Positions 40,572-48,640 of a stretch of 50,220 bases of DNA are shown one piece after another. The translations under genes were made by a program, and so were the position numbers. Each line of letters starts with the position of its first letter. The first letter of the stretch is position 1. Origin of the DNA: Oscillospiraceae bacterium (GTDB taxonomy: Bacteria > Bacillota > Clostridia > Oscillospirales > Oscillospiraceae); contig JAILNC010000043.1 in the NCBI GenBank assembly GCA_024691985.1, forward strand, positions 1-50,220, read 5' to 3'. The notes beneath the pieces are model-generated. The model ran no database searches, was not told the DNA's origin, and worked only from the letters and a program-made list of their open reading frames with translations.

Positions 40572-41072
40572 TCAAAGTTCGATCAGCACCACGCGCAGGC
40601 CGCAGCGCTGCGCATAGAGGATGGTGTTCATCGTGCCGCCGGGGCGGCCGTCGTAGCAGGCCAGCAGGATGTCGGAGCGGTCGACCATCCAGCGGTTGCG
40701 GCGCATCATGCAGTCGCCGGTGTAGACGGTCTGGAGCACGGTGACGCCGTCGGCGGCGTTGATCAGCGCATTGTAGCGGCGGCGCTGCTTTTCGTTCCAG
40801 CGCCCCGGCTGGTCCCCGAAGGGGATCGCGGCCTCCAGACGCAGATCCGGGTGCAGATCGCGCAGGGCGAGTACAGCCTCGGCAAAATACATGTCGCAGC
40901 CGATGGCCATCCCGCACAGGAAGCGGCGGCAGCCGAGCTCATACAGGCCTTCCAGCCGCGCGGCGAGCTCCGCCTTGAGCGCGAGACAGCGCGGATCCCC
41001 CTCGTTCATGCCCCAGGGGAGCTTCTGCGGTCTGTGCCCGGTAAAGCAGCAGGTCAGCGCATGCTCGTCCAC
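40572..41072 (-). CDS. DUF1273/SLOG-superfamily protein (YpsA-like)
   Basis: A 166-residue Rossmann-like protein. The start motif CCFTGHRPQKLPWG and the following CRRFLCGMAIGCDMYFAEAVL, then VLQTVYTGDCMMRRNRWMVDRSDILLACYDGRPGGT are the standard DUF1273 pattern, part of the SLOG nucleotide-binding superfamily. YpsA affects cell division in Bacillus; other members sit in phages and defence loci. No such neighbours are seen here. Start is a GTG at 41072 with GGGGGTG upstream. Confidence 0.87.
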   Translation of the reverse strand: MDEHALTCCFTGHRPQKLPWGMNEGDPRCLALKAELAARLEGLYELGCRRFLCGMAIGCDMYFAEAVLALRDLHPDLRLEAAIPFGDQPGRWNEKQRRRYNALINAADGVTVLQTVYTGDCMMRRNRWMVDRSDILLACYDGRPGGTMNTILYAQRCGLRVVLIEL

Positions 41073-41121
41073 ACGTTTTCACCCCCGTTTCCGTCTCACA
41101 TTCTACCCCCGCTTTTTCCTC

Positions 41122-41150
41122 TTGTCAAAAGCTTTTGCGCGTGATATACT
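41122..41150 (+). promoter_or_regulatory. Promoter of the FMN riboswitch-ribU unit
   Basis: TTGTCA (41122-41127), 17-bp spacer ending TGA, TATACT (41145-41150). A second AT-rich -10-like TATAAT lies at about 41172-41177 without a good -35. Confidence 0.7.
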
Positions 41151-41213
41151 GTAAACACTTCGTATTCACAGTATAATTGAATGCGCGAAATCCTCGCCCC
41201 TTACAGGGCAACC

Positions 41214-41288
41214 GGATTTCATGCGCATGAAATCCCCATGGGACAACTTTGATTCATCGTGGCGCAGTTTGCGCTGCATGGGGATTTC
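41214..41288 (+). repeat. 22-bp perfect palindrome overlapping an alternative hairpin in the leader
   Basis: 41214-41235 is a perfect palindrome. Its right arm overlaps GAAATCCCCATG (41229-41240), which also pairs perfectly with CATGGGGATTTC (41277-41288). The two structures cannot form together. This lies between the promoter and the FMN aptamer. Confidence 0.7.
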
Positions 41289-41296
41289 TTTACACG

Positions 41297-41470
41297 TCTT
41301 CAGGGCAGGGTGAAATTCCCGATCGGCGGTAAAGTCCGCGAGCCGTATGGCAGGAACCGGTGCGATTCCGGTACCGACAGTAACAGTCTGGATGGAAGAA
41401 GATGTTGCCGTTGTATTGGCGGCGGATGTCGCTTTGCCCGAAGAATGTTTTCTTCGGGTTTATTATTTTT
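41297..41470 (+). promoter_or_regulatory. FMN riboswitch (RFN element) with terminator platform
   Basis: The conserved FMN aptamer is clear: CAGGGCAGGGTGAAATTCCC, GGCGGTAAAGTCCGCGAGC, AGGAACCGGTGCGATTCCGG, TACCGACAGTAACAGTCTGG and GATGGAAGAAGA (41300-41403). The expression platform is an intrinsic terminator, stem 41437-41445 / 41450-41458, followed by a T-rich tail. FMN binding should favour the terminator and lower riboflavin importer expression. Confidence 0.95.
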
Positions 41471-41483
41471 GGGAGGTCTTGTC

Positions 41484-42206
41484 ATGGAAAATCTGGGATT
41501 CATCCTCGCCTGCATTCTCACGGTCGCGCTGCTGTTCGTGCTCGCGTCGCTGTTCGAGCGCTTTCGGATGCAGAACAAAAAGCCCTTTTCGAGCACGCAC
41601 TATATCGCCTACACGGCGATGTTCGCCTGCCTCGCGGGCGTGCTGATGCTCCTGGAGATCCCGCTGTTCTTCGCCCCGCCCTTTTACAAGATCGACCTGA
41701 GCGAGATTCCGGTGCTGATCTGCACCTTTTATCTCGGGCCCGTGGCGGGCGTCGCGGCAGAGCTCGTGAAGGTCCTGGTCAAGCTCGTGCTCAAGGGCAC
41801 CAGCACCGCTTTCGTGGGGGATTTTGCCAACTTCGCGGTCGGCTGCTCCTTCGTTCTGCCCGCGAGCATCGTCTACCACGCGAAGCCCGGCAGGAAGACC
41901 GCGCTTCTGGGCATGGGCGTCGGCACCGCGATCATGACCGTGTTCGGCAGCGCCTTCAACGCGGTCTATCTGCTGCCCAAATTCGCCGCCCTCTACGGGA
42001 TGCCCATGGAGGCCATCATCGGCATGGGCACCAAGGTCAACAGCGCCATTACCAGCGTGACGACGCTGGTGCTGTTTGCGGTGGTCCCCTTCAACCTGCT
42101 CAAGGGCGTGGTCGTATCGGCGCTGACCTTTATCCTGTACAAGCGCATCTCGCCCCTGCTGCACCGCGGGGACGCGAAGCTCAGACAGCGCGCGGAAAAG
42201 GCGTGA
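41484..42206 (+). CDS. ribU: Riboflavin ECF transporter S component RibU
   Basis: A 240-residue substrate-binding membrane protein of an energy-coupling factor transporter, with about six membrane segments. The KIDLSEIPVLICTFYLGPVAG region and LKGTSTAFVGDFANFAVGCSF are typical for RibU, and the upstream FMN riboswitch confirms riboflavin as substrate. The shared ECF ATPase and EcfT genes are not in this window. ATG at 41484 follows GGGAGG; an open frame from 41259 runs through the riboswitch and is not the gene. The stop overlaps the convergent flippase gene by 26 bases. Confidence 0.93.
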   Translation: MENLGFILACILTVALLFVLASLFERFRMQNKKPFSSTHYIAYTAMFACLAGVLMLLEIPLFFAPPFYKIDLSEIPVLICTFYLGPVAGVAAELVKVLVKLVLKGTSTAFVGDFANFAVGCSFVLPASIVYHAKPGRKTALLGMGVGTAIMTVFGSAFNAVYLLPKFAALYGMPMEAIIGMGTKVNSAITSVTTLVLFAVVPFNLLKGVVVSALTFILYKRISPLLHRGDAKLRQRAEKA

Positions 42207-43500
42207 CGCGCCGCAGCCGCCACAGGCTCAGCGTGAAGTTGAACAGTTCCGTCACATAAAACACGCCGATGTAGGCCGTCAGTCCCCAGCGCGGCAGGAG
42301 CTGCCACACCAGAAGCAGGCCGAGCAGGGATTCTGCGATGTTGACGCCCATGCTCCACACCTGCTGGCCCAGCCCCTTGAGACAGCCGTCCACCGCCATG
42401 TCCGTGTACATGACGGGCACCAGCGGCGCGAGGATGCGGATATAGCGTCCGGCCTCGAAGCTGCGGTAGATCGCGAGACCCAGTTTCTCGGCGAAGAGGA
42501 AGAGGAACAGTCCCACCGCGCCGGAAAAGAGCGCGCCCGCGCGCAGGAGCTCCCGGGTCGCGGCTCTGATGGCCCGCTCGTCGCCGCGCACCTGCGCCGC
42601 CGTCAGCTCGGGGACGATGAGCTCCGCGGCCGCGCCCAGGATGCAGGCCGGGAAGGACAGGACCGGCAGCACCATGCCCTGGATGACGCCGTAGCCCGAG
42701 AGCGCGCCGTCCGCCGACCAGCCCGCAGCCCGCAGCCCCCGCGGCACCAGCAGATGCCGGAGCGTGGTGAGCGCGCTGCGCGCGTAGGCGGACAGGGCCA
42801 GCGGCACCGCGATCGACAGCATGCGCCCGGTATAGCCCGCGCCGTCCTCCTGCTCTGCGTAATGCCGCCGCCTGTCCAGCACATAGGCCAGGGCCGTCAT
42901 CGCAAGGCCCAGCACGTTCGCCGCCGTGGTTCCCAGGGTCACGGCGGCGCAGCTTTTTTCCAGATCCCCGCCCGGGACCGCGCGCAGGAAGCAGGCCACG
43001 AGCGCGACGCCCGCAAGCTGCTCGACAAAGTGGATCAGCGTCGGCTTCCAGACGCGCGAGCTCGCCGTGAAGTAGCCGGAGAAGGCCGCGCACAGGGAGA
43101 TGCAGGGCATGCTCAGGGCGGCCAGGCGCAGCGAGAGCACCGTGCGCGCGTCCCCGATCCAGAGAAAGCCGAGGGGCTCGGCCAGGGCGCGGAGGATGAA
43201 GGCCGCGGCAAAGCCGAACAGGCCCGCATAGCCGAGGCAGCGCCCCATGGCCGCGCGCACCCCCGCCGTATGCTCCGCGCCCAGCTCCTCCGCCACGAGC
43301 CGGGTCGCGGCGAAGCGGACGCCGGAGACGGCGAAGGTCGCCGTCAGGTTCATCACCGACAGCACGAGCTGATACAGGCCAATCCCCGCCGTGCCGATGC
43401 GCCCGACCAGCCAGGCCTGAAAGGCCATGGCTACGGCGTTCATCGCGAGCGACGAGACCGTCAGCAGCGCGGTGTTGTACAGAAGTCTCCGTCTGCGCAT
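42181..43500 (-). CDS. SpoVB/MVF-type lipid-linked oligosaccharide flippase-like protein
   Basis: A 439-residue protein with about twelve to fourteen membrane segments. The N-terminal pattern (LYNTALLTVSSLAMNAVAMAFQAWLVGRIGTAGIGLYQLV) and the ARSALTTLRHLLVPRGL helix are typical for SpoVB/polysaccharide transporters in the MOP superfamily. Members flip lipid II or other undecaprenyl-linked units; SpoVB acts in spore cortex formation, and spore genes lie two genes away. Length is shorter than SpoVB (about 520). ATG follows GGAGGGGGGAG. Its end overlaps ribU. Confidence 0.87.
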   Translation of the reverse strand: MRRRRLLYNTALLTVSSLAMNAVAMAFQAWLVGRIGTAGIGLYQLVLSVMNLTATFAVSGVRFAATRLVAEELGAEHTAGVRAAMGRCLGYAGLFGFAAAFILRALAEPLGFLWIGDARTVLSLRLAALSMPCISLCAAFSGYFTASSRVWKPTLIHFVEQLAGVALVACFLRAVPGGDLEKSCAAVTLGTTAANVLGLAMTALAYVLDRRRHYAEQEDGAGYTGRMLSIAVPLALSAYARSALTTLRHLLVPRGLRAAGWSADGALSGYGVIQGMVLPVLSFPACILGAAAELIVPELTAAQVRGDERAIRAATRELLRAGALFSGAVGLFLFLFAEKLGLAIYRSFEAGRYIRILAPLVPVMYTDMAVDGCLKGLGQQVWSMGVNIAESLLGLLLVWQLLPRWGLTAYIGVFYVTELFNFTLSLWRLRRVTPFPRAV

Positions 43501-43631
43501 GCGCTCCCCCCTCTCCGTGCCTCCATTCTATGCGGCGCGGAGAGCGTTCTTGTCCGATGGTGAAAGCTCATACTTGAAAAAGCCGCCTCTCCATGGTATG
43601 CTGAAAGCAGCAAAAGCAGAGGAGAATCCAT

Positions 43632-44225
43632 ATGATCATCACCTTCGGCAGACAGCACGGCACGCGCGGCTATCTGATCGCGCAGCAGCTCGCAGACCAG
43701 CTCGGCTGCCGCTGCTACGACAAGGAGATCCTGGAGCGGGCTGCGGAAAACTCCCACTTCAGCCGCGAGATCCTGAAATCCTACGACGAAAAGCGCGTCT
43801 TTCCCTATTTCATCCCGGAGAACGGCTCGCTCGAGCTGGGGGATTTTCGGCTGAACATGCGGCTGGCCAACGCCGAGTTCGACGCGATCCGGGAGCTCGC
43901 GGACGAGGGGGACGCCGTCTTCGTCGGGCGCTGCGCCGACTACGTGCTGCGGGAGAGGAAGGATCTGGTGCGGGTCTTCATCACCGCCGAACGCGATTTC
44001 CGCATTCAGACCGTGGTCGAGAACTCCGATCTCACAGCCGAGCAGGCGAAGAAGCTCATCAAGTCCGTCGACAAGGAGCGCGCGAATTATTACGAGTATT
44101 ACACCGATCAGACCTGGGGCGACCCCTCGGTCTTTGATCTGTCCCTCAACGTCACCCGCATCCCGGTCGAGGGGGCGGTTCAGATCATCCGCGCCGCCGT
44201 CGAGGCCATTTTACAAAAACAGTAA
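43632..44225 (+). CDS. Cytidylate kinase-like family protein
   Basis: A 197-residue P-loop protein of the cytidylate-kinase-like family. It starts with IITFGRQHGTRGYLIAQQLADQL, in which the P-loop GRxxGTRG is as in this family, then CRCYDKEILERAAE and the acceptor segment VFVGRCADYVL. It is not the true CMP kinase Cmk, which is longer in its NMP-binding part. The substrate is unknown. GAGGAG precedes the ATG. A terminator follows, so it is separate from spoVAD. Confidence 0.87.
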   Translation: MIITFGRQHGTRGYLIAQQLADQLGCRCYDKEILERAAENSHFSREILKSYDEKRVFPYFIPENGSLELGDFRLNMRLANAEFDAIRELADEGDAVFVGRCADYVLRERKDLVRVFITAERDFRIQTVVENSDLTAEQAKKLIKSVDKERANYYEYYTDQTWGDPSVFDLSLNVTRIPVEGAVQIIRAAVEAILQKQ

Positions 44226-44237
44226 CTCTCAATGTTT

Positions 44238-44269
44238 CCGCCGCATCGTTTCGATGCGGCGGTTTTTTT
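44238..44269 (+). terminator. Terminator after the kinase-like gene
   Basis: 11-bp perfect stem CCGCCGCATCG / CGATGCGGCGG (44238-44262), loop TTT, then seven T. Confidence 0.92.
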
Positions 44270-44318
44270 GCGCTTTTCCGGGCATGCTAACGGAAAAAGC
44301 ATGAAAGGTGGAATCATC

Positions 44319-45332
44319 ATGGCCGAACGCATCGGGCGGCAGACGCTGCGCCTGACGGAGGACGTGCATGTCGGCGCATACGCGGCGGCGGGCGGAAAGA
44401 AGGAGGGCGAGGGACCGCTGGGCGGCGGCTTCGACCTTATCTCCGAAGACGCCTGGTTCGGGCAGGACAGCTGGGAAAAGGCCGAGACCGCCATGCTGCG
44501 CGGCTGTCTGGGCGCCTGTCTCGCCAAATGGGACGTGCCGACGCGCAGGCCCGAGCTGCTGCTGGGCGGCGATCTGCTGAACCAGTGCATCAGCTCCGCC
44601 TATGCCGTCCGCGAATGTGCCGAGCCCTATCTGGGCCTGTACGGCGCCTGCTCGACGATGGCCGAGGGGCTCATGCTGGCCGCGCTGCTCGTCGACGGGG
44701 GCGGCTTTGCCTCCGCCTGCGCGCTGACGGGCTCGCACTTCTGCACCGCGGAGCGGCAGTACCGCTTCCCGCTGGAATACGGCGGGCAGCGCACGCCCAC
44801 CGCCCAGTGGACCGTCACCGGCGCGGGCGCGGCCGTGCTCGAAAAGGGCGGCGGGACGCTGCGCGTGACCCACGTGACGCCCGGGCGCATCGTGGACGCG
44901 GGCGTGACGGACGCCTGCAACATGGGCGCCGCCATGGCACCCGCGGCCTTTGACACGATCACGGCGCATTTCCGGGATACGGGCCGGGACTTCGGGGACT
45001 ACGACGCGGTCTTCACCGGCGACCTCGGCGCGATCGGGCACGACATCCTGCAAGATCTGCTGCAGAAGGACGGGCGCTCGCCGGGGCTGCGCTATATGGA
45101 CTGCGGCGTGCTGCTCTACGATCTCAAGACCCAGGACGTGCACGCGGGCGGTTCCGGCTGCGGCTGCTCGGCGGCGGTGCTGTGCGCGCATATCCTGCCC
45201 GCCATGGAGCGCGGCGTCTGGAGGCGCGTGCTATTCGCCGGGACCGGGGCGCTCATGTCTCCACTGAGCGTGCAGCAGGGCTGCTCCATCCCCGGGATCT
45301 GCCACGCGGTGGCCATCGAGCGGGAGGACTGA
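44319..45332 (+). CDS. spoVAD: Stage V sporulation protein AD
   Basis: A 337-residue thiolase-fold protein. SpoVAD binds dipicolinic acid and is part of the SpoVA channel that loads it into the forespore. Hallmarks: GGDLLNQCISSAYAVRE, LYGACSTMAEGLMLAA, TGSHFCTAERQYRFPLEYG and GGSGCGCSAAVLCAHIL. ATG 44319 follows AAAGGTGG. CATGCTA at 44283-44289 resembles a forespore sigma -10, but no convincing -35 is seen, so that is only suggestive. spoVAE follows directly; spoVAC, usually upstream, is not there. Confidence 0.93.
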   Translation: MAERIGRQTLRLTEDVHVGAYAAAGGKKEGEGPLGGGFDLISEDAWFGQDSWEKAETAMLRGCLGACLAKWDVPTRRPELLLGGDLLNQCISSAYAVRECAEPYLGLYGACSTMAEGLMLAALLVDGGGFASACALTGSHFCTAERQYRFPLEYGGQRTPTAQWTVTGAGAAVLEKGGGTLRVTHVTPGRIVDAGVTDACNMGAAMAPAAFDTITAHFRDTGRDFGDYDAVFTGDLGAIGHDILQDLLQKDGRSPGLRYMDCGVLLYDLKTQDVHAGGSGCGCSAAVLCAHILPAMERGVWRRVLFAGTGALMSPLSVQQGCSIPGICHAVAIERED

Positions 45333-45334
45333 GC

Positions 45335-45700
45335 ATGGATGTGCTGCTGCCCTTTCTGCGGGCTTTTCTCGTGGGCGGGCTGCTTTGCCTGATCGGGCAG
45401 GCGCTCATCGACCTGACCGCCCTCACCCCCGCGCGCATCCTCACGAGCTATGTGGTCGCGGGCGTCGTGCTCGGAGCGCTCGGCCTCTACCAGCCGCTGT
45501 GCGACTGGGCGGGCGCGGGCGCGGCGGTGCCGCTCACGGGCTTCGGAAACGCGATCGCCAGGGGCGTGAGGCAGGCCGTCGCGGAGAAGGGTCTGCTCGG
45601 GATCTTCTCGGGCCCCTTCACCGCGGCCTCCGCGGGTCTCGGCGCGGCGGTTCTCTTCGCCCTGCTCGTCTCGCTCCTGGCGAAGCCGAAGGAAAAATGA
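45335..45700 (+). CDS. spoVAE: Stage V sporulation protein AE
   Basis: A 121-residue protein with three or four membrane segments. SpoVAE is a membrane component of the dipicolinate channel. LRAFLVGGLLCLIGQALID, then TPARILTSYVVAGVVLGALGLY and GFGNAIARGVRQAV are as in the family. It starts two bases after spoVAD, with GGGAGG inside the end of spoVAD. Followed by a terminator. Confidence 0.93.
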   Translation: MDVLLPFLRAFLVGGLLCLIGQALIDLTALTPARILTSYVVAGVVLGALGLYQPLCDWAGAGAAVPLTGFGNAIARGVRQAVAEKGLLGIFSGPFTAASAGLGAAVLFALLVSLLAKPKEK

Positions 45701-45703
45701 AAC

Positions 45704-45725
45704 GACCCGCGGCTTGCCGCGGGTC
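45704..45725. terminator. Terminator between spoVAE and the convergent radical SAM gene
   Basis: 10-bp perfect stem GACCCGCGGC / GCCGCGGGTC with loop TT. The T-run is better on the minus strand. Confidence 0.75.
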
Positions 45726-45728
45726 ATG

Positions 45729-46343
45729 TCATCGAATCACATAATCGAAAAGCTCGATATTCACAAAGCCCATCGCGCGCAGCCTTGCGGCGCTGCGCGC
45801 CTGGTCCTCCGCGCTGTTGTACTCCGGGATGCGCGGCACGCGGACCCGGATACGCTCCGGCCCGACCGCCTCCAGGAGCAGACGCAGGTTCGCCTGCATC
45901 CGTTCTCCGTCCCCGCCCGTATAGCGGCGGTAGATCTCCGCGTCCATGTCCTTGCAGTCGACGATGAAGCTGTCGACCGCTTCGGCGGCAATTTGAACCT
46001 GTTCGGCCGAGACCGCAAGACTCGTCTCGGCCCAGAGACGCCATTCGGGCGGGCACAGCGTCCGGAAGCGCCGGAGAAAGGCCGCGTGCAGCAGGCTCTC
46101 GCCCCCGCCGAAGCACACGCCGCCCCCGGTCGCGCGAAAGTACAGATCGTCGATCCTGACGCGCTCGAACAGCTGCGCCGCCGTCACCGGCTCGGGCTTC
46201 GCGCGCCGCAGCAGCTCCGCGTTGATGCACCAGCGGCAGGACAGCGGACAGCCGGCCCCGGCCGCCAGCGTCGTGACCCCCTCCCCGTCGGTCCCCATGC
46301 GCAGGCGCGACAGGCGCAGAAGCGGGTACAGGGGCTCATCCAT
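45729..46343 (-). CDS. Radical SAM protein, PFL-activase-like
   Basis: A 204-residue radical SAM enzyme. The [4Fe-4S]/SAM motif is CPLSCRWC (CX3CX2C), followed by VCFGGGESL (GGE SAM-binding motif), FIVDCKDMD and RVPRIPEYN, the same order as in pyruvate formate-lyase activases, but with no extra ferredoxin insert. No glycyl radical enzyme is in the window. The gene overlaps the end of the Cys-motif membrane protein gene, so the two are probably translated together. Starts at 46343 and 46358 are both possible; neither has a good ribosome site. Confidence 0.85.
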   Translation of the reverse strand: MDEPLYPLLRLSRLRMGTDGEGVTTLAAGAGCPLSCRWCINAELLRRAKPEPVTAAQLFERVRIDDLYFRATGGGVCFGGGESLLHAAFLRRFRTLCPPEWRLWAETSLAVSAEQVQIAAEAVDSFIVDCKDMDAEIYRRYTGGDGERMQANLRLLLEAVGPERIRVRVPRIPEYNSAEDQARSAARLRAMGFVNIELFDYVIR

Positions 46344-46791
46344 CGGTTTCCGGGACATACGCCACGTCGCCCGTCAGCTCGAACATGCCCGGCTCCTCAT
46401 CAGGGTCGGTCTCGGGCTCCTCCGTCCAGGCGACCTCGCCCTCGGTGACGAAGATCTCCGGCGTCGGCTCCGGCGTGGGTTCTTCATAGAGCATGGCGCC
46501 GCTGAGCTCCTGGCCCGGGTCCGGCGTCGGCTCCCCGTGGCTGATGGGCGCGCAGCCCGCGCCGACAAGCGCCAGTCCCGCGCACAGCGCCGCCACGCTC
46601 ACCTTCCGGCCCAGCGCGGCGCGGCGCTCGAGCTGCCGCTCGAGATAGCGCAGCTCGCTCTCGCAGCGGGGACAGGTCCCGCTGCACGCGCCCTGATGGC
46701 TGCATTCGCTCGTCACATACGGGATATCGTTTTCGTCGGCGATCCTCTGGCGGATCTCCTTGAGGATTTTGCACTTCTGCCTGCCAAGCAT
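46336..46791 (-). CDS. Small membrane protein with CX5CX3CX2C motif, unknown function
   Basis: A 151-residue protein. Residues 1-60 hold ECSHQGACSGTCPRCE (Cys 30, 36, 40, 43), a possible zinc or iron-sulfur site, followed by a basic helical stretch. Residues 63-80 form one hydrophobic segment ending in the lipobox-like LVGAGC. The rest is Pro/Glu/Thr-rich (PTPEPTPE) and acidic, probably outside. I do not recognise an experimentally known family. Its overlap with the radical SAM gene suggests a functional pair, but this is inference. The ATG at 46791 has GGAGGGAG upstream; the longer open frame is rejected. Confidence 0.7.
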   Translation of the reverse strand: MLGRQKCKILKEIRQRIADENDIPYVTSECSHQGACSGTCPRCESELRYLERQLERRAALGRKVSVAALCAGLALVGAGCAPISHGEPTPDPGQELSGAMLYEEPTPEPTPEIFVTEGEVAWTEEPETDPDEEPGMFELTGDVAYVPETDG

Positions 46792-46822
46792 ACGGCTCCC
46801 TCCCGGTTTTTCGTTCTGTCCT

Positions 46823-48640
46823 TCAGACGGGCATGAAGGGGAAAAGTTCCGACATGAAGGGAAACGACTCCGTCGACAGCGGGTCGTCGCGGCGGATGCG
46901 CTCCATGATGCGCCCGACCAGCGCCGTGCGGGCGAAGGGCGTGACGATGTAGTAGCCGTCCACATAGGGACGCATGCGCCGCGCAAAGCCCGCGGAGAAC
47001 TCGATCGCGAGCTCCTCGGCCTTTTCGCGGTCCGCGCCCTCATAGCAATCGATGATGAAATCATCCACCGTGATGCCCGAGATCTCGCTGTTGATGAATT
47101 GGGCGTTTCGTTTGCTGACGATGGGCAGGATGCCGCCGAGAAGCTTGCCCCTGAGCGTCTCCCGGGCGAGCTTCAGATTCTCGAGCGCCTGCCAGGTCAG
47201 GATCGGCTGGGTCATGAAGGCCTCGCAGCCGTTGTCCTCCTTCTTCTGCGCCATCTCGAGCTGGATGGCGAAGTTGCGCGCGTTGACGTTCAGCGCCCCG
47301 TAGATGTGGAAGGGCTGCGGCAGGACGGCCTGGTTCAGGCTGGCGACATAGTGGATGAGCTTGCGGGAGTTGAAGTTGTAGACGCTCTTGACCTCGTCGC
47401 GGCTGGCGGTGGGGATGGGGTCGCCCGTAACGATGAGGACGTTGCGCACCCCCTCGGCACACAGGCCGAGCAGCAGGGCCTGCGTCGCGTTGAGGTTGCG
47501 GTCGCGGCAGGTCATGTGCGGCAGGACGTTCACGCCGAGCTCGCGCTGGAGCTTGCAGGCCATGAGGCTGGAGTCCATGCGGGTGCGGGCGACGGGGCAG
47601 TCCGCGATCGTGATGATATCGGCCCCGCAGTCGCGCAGCTCCTCGGCGCACTGCATAAACTTGCGCGTGTCGGCGAGGTCCGGCGGGTCCAGCTCTACCG
47701 CGAAGGGGCGGCGCTCCGGATCGCAGAGGGCCTCCCAGAAGGGGTCCTCCTTCGGCTTCTCCTGCGTCTGCTCCCGACTCGTCGGGTAGCTCACCATGGC
47801 GACGGGGGTCTGGATGGCAGCCGGGATGGCCGCGATATGCGAGGGCGTGGTGCCGCAGCAGCCGCCCAGGATGCGCGCGCCCATGGCGTGCAGCACAGCC
47901 ACCTGCTGGGCAAAGTAGGAGGGCACGCCGTCGTAGAAGGTGCGGTTGCCGCGCACGGTCGGATAGCCCGCGTTGGGCATCACGGAGAACAGGCCGTCCA
48001 CCGGGGCGACGCGCTTCATGATCTCCACCATGTGGCGGGCGGAGGTCACGCAGTTGAAGCCCGCGGCGTCGATGTTGGGGTCGGCCTGCGTGCGCGCGAC
48101 CAGATTCTCCGCCAGCTCGCCCTGGCGGGTGAAGCCGCCGGGCTGAATGGCGTAGGAGCAGATGATGAAGGCCTCCGGGTCCCGCTCGCGGATGTAGGCC
48201 GCGATGTCGTGGAGGTACTGGTCACTGCTGTGGGTCTCAAACAGAAAGCAGCGCACGCCGTTTTCCAGGAAGCGGTCGACGACGAATTGATACTCCGGCA
48301 GAAGGTCGCGGTCGTCGGGAGCCTCGATGGGGCCCATGTCGGCAAAGACCCAGGCCCTGTCCCCCGCTGCGCGCCGCGCGATCTCGCAGCCCGCGGCCAG
48401 GACGGCGGCGCAGCTGTCCTCGGGGAAGCTCAGGCGGCTGACGGCGTAGGTGTTGGTCTTGATGGCGGCGCAGCCCGCGTTCAGATAGGCGCGGTGGATC
48501 GCCTCGACCTCGTCGGGGTTCGTGAGGTTCGCCCACTCGCAGGCGCGGTGCGAGCTCTGGGTGCGGGCGGCGATATAGGTGCCCATGCCGCCGTCAAAGA
48601 TCAGCGGACCCTCTTCAAGAAATGCACGTATATCCCTCAT
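46823..48640 (-). CDS. Fused homocysteine S-methyltransferase / methylenetetrahydrofolate reductase
   Basis: A 605-residue bifunctional protein. Residues 1-300 are a homocysteine S-methyltransferase domain (LIFDGGMGTYI, the zinc-binding GFNC and GGCCGTTPSHI, together three Cys). Residues 310-605 are a MetF-like reductase (FAVELDPPDLADTRKF, MTCRDRNLN, VTGDPIP, FMTQPILTWQALE). The second part makes 5-methyl-THF, the first can use a methyl donor to form methionine. This fusion (YitJ-like) is usual in Clostridia and Bacilli. The ATG overlaps the metH stop as ATGA, so translation is coupled. Confidence 0.93.
   Translation of the reverse strand: MRDIRAFLEEGPLIFDGGMGTYIAARTQSSHRACEWANLTNPDEVEAIHRAYLNAGCAAIKTNTYAVSRLSFPEDSCAAVLAAGCEIARRAAGDRAWVFADMGPIEAPDDRDLLPEYQFVVDRFLENGVRCFLFETHSSDQYLHDIAAYIRERDPEAFIICSYAIQPGGFTRQGELAENLVARTQADPNIDAAGFNCVTSARHMVEIMKRVAPVDGLFSVMPNAGYPTVRGNRTFYDGVPSYFAQQVAVLHAMGARILGGCCGTTPSHIAAIPAAIQTPVAMVSYPTSREQTQEKPKEDPFWEALCDPERRPFAVELDPPDLADTRKFMQCAEELRDCGADIITIADCPVARTRMDSSLMACKLQRELGVNVLPHMTCRDRNLNATQALLLGLCAEGVRNVLIVTGDPIPTASRDEVKSVYNFNSRKLIHYVASLNQAVLPQPFHIYGALNVNARNFAIQLEMAQKKEDNGCEAFMTQPILTWQALENLKLARETLRGKLLGGILPIVSKRNAQFINSEISGITVDDFIIDCYEGADREKAEELAIEFSAGFARRMRPYVDGYYIVTPFARTALVGRIMERIRRDDPLSTESFPFMSELFPFMPV

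Noticed and set aside
41259-41483. N-terminal extension of RibU
   Set aside because: These codons cover the FMN riboswitch and its terminator. The ATG at 41484 has GGGAGG and matches the family start.
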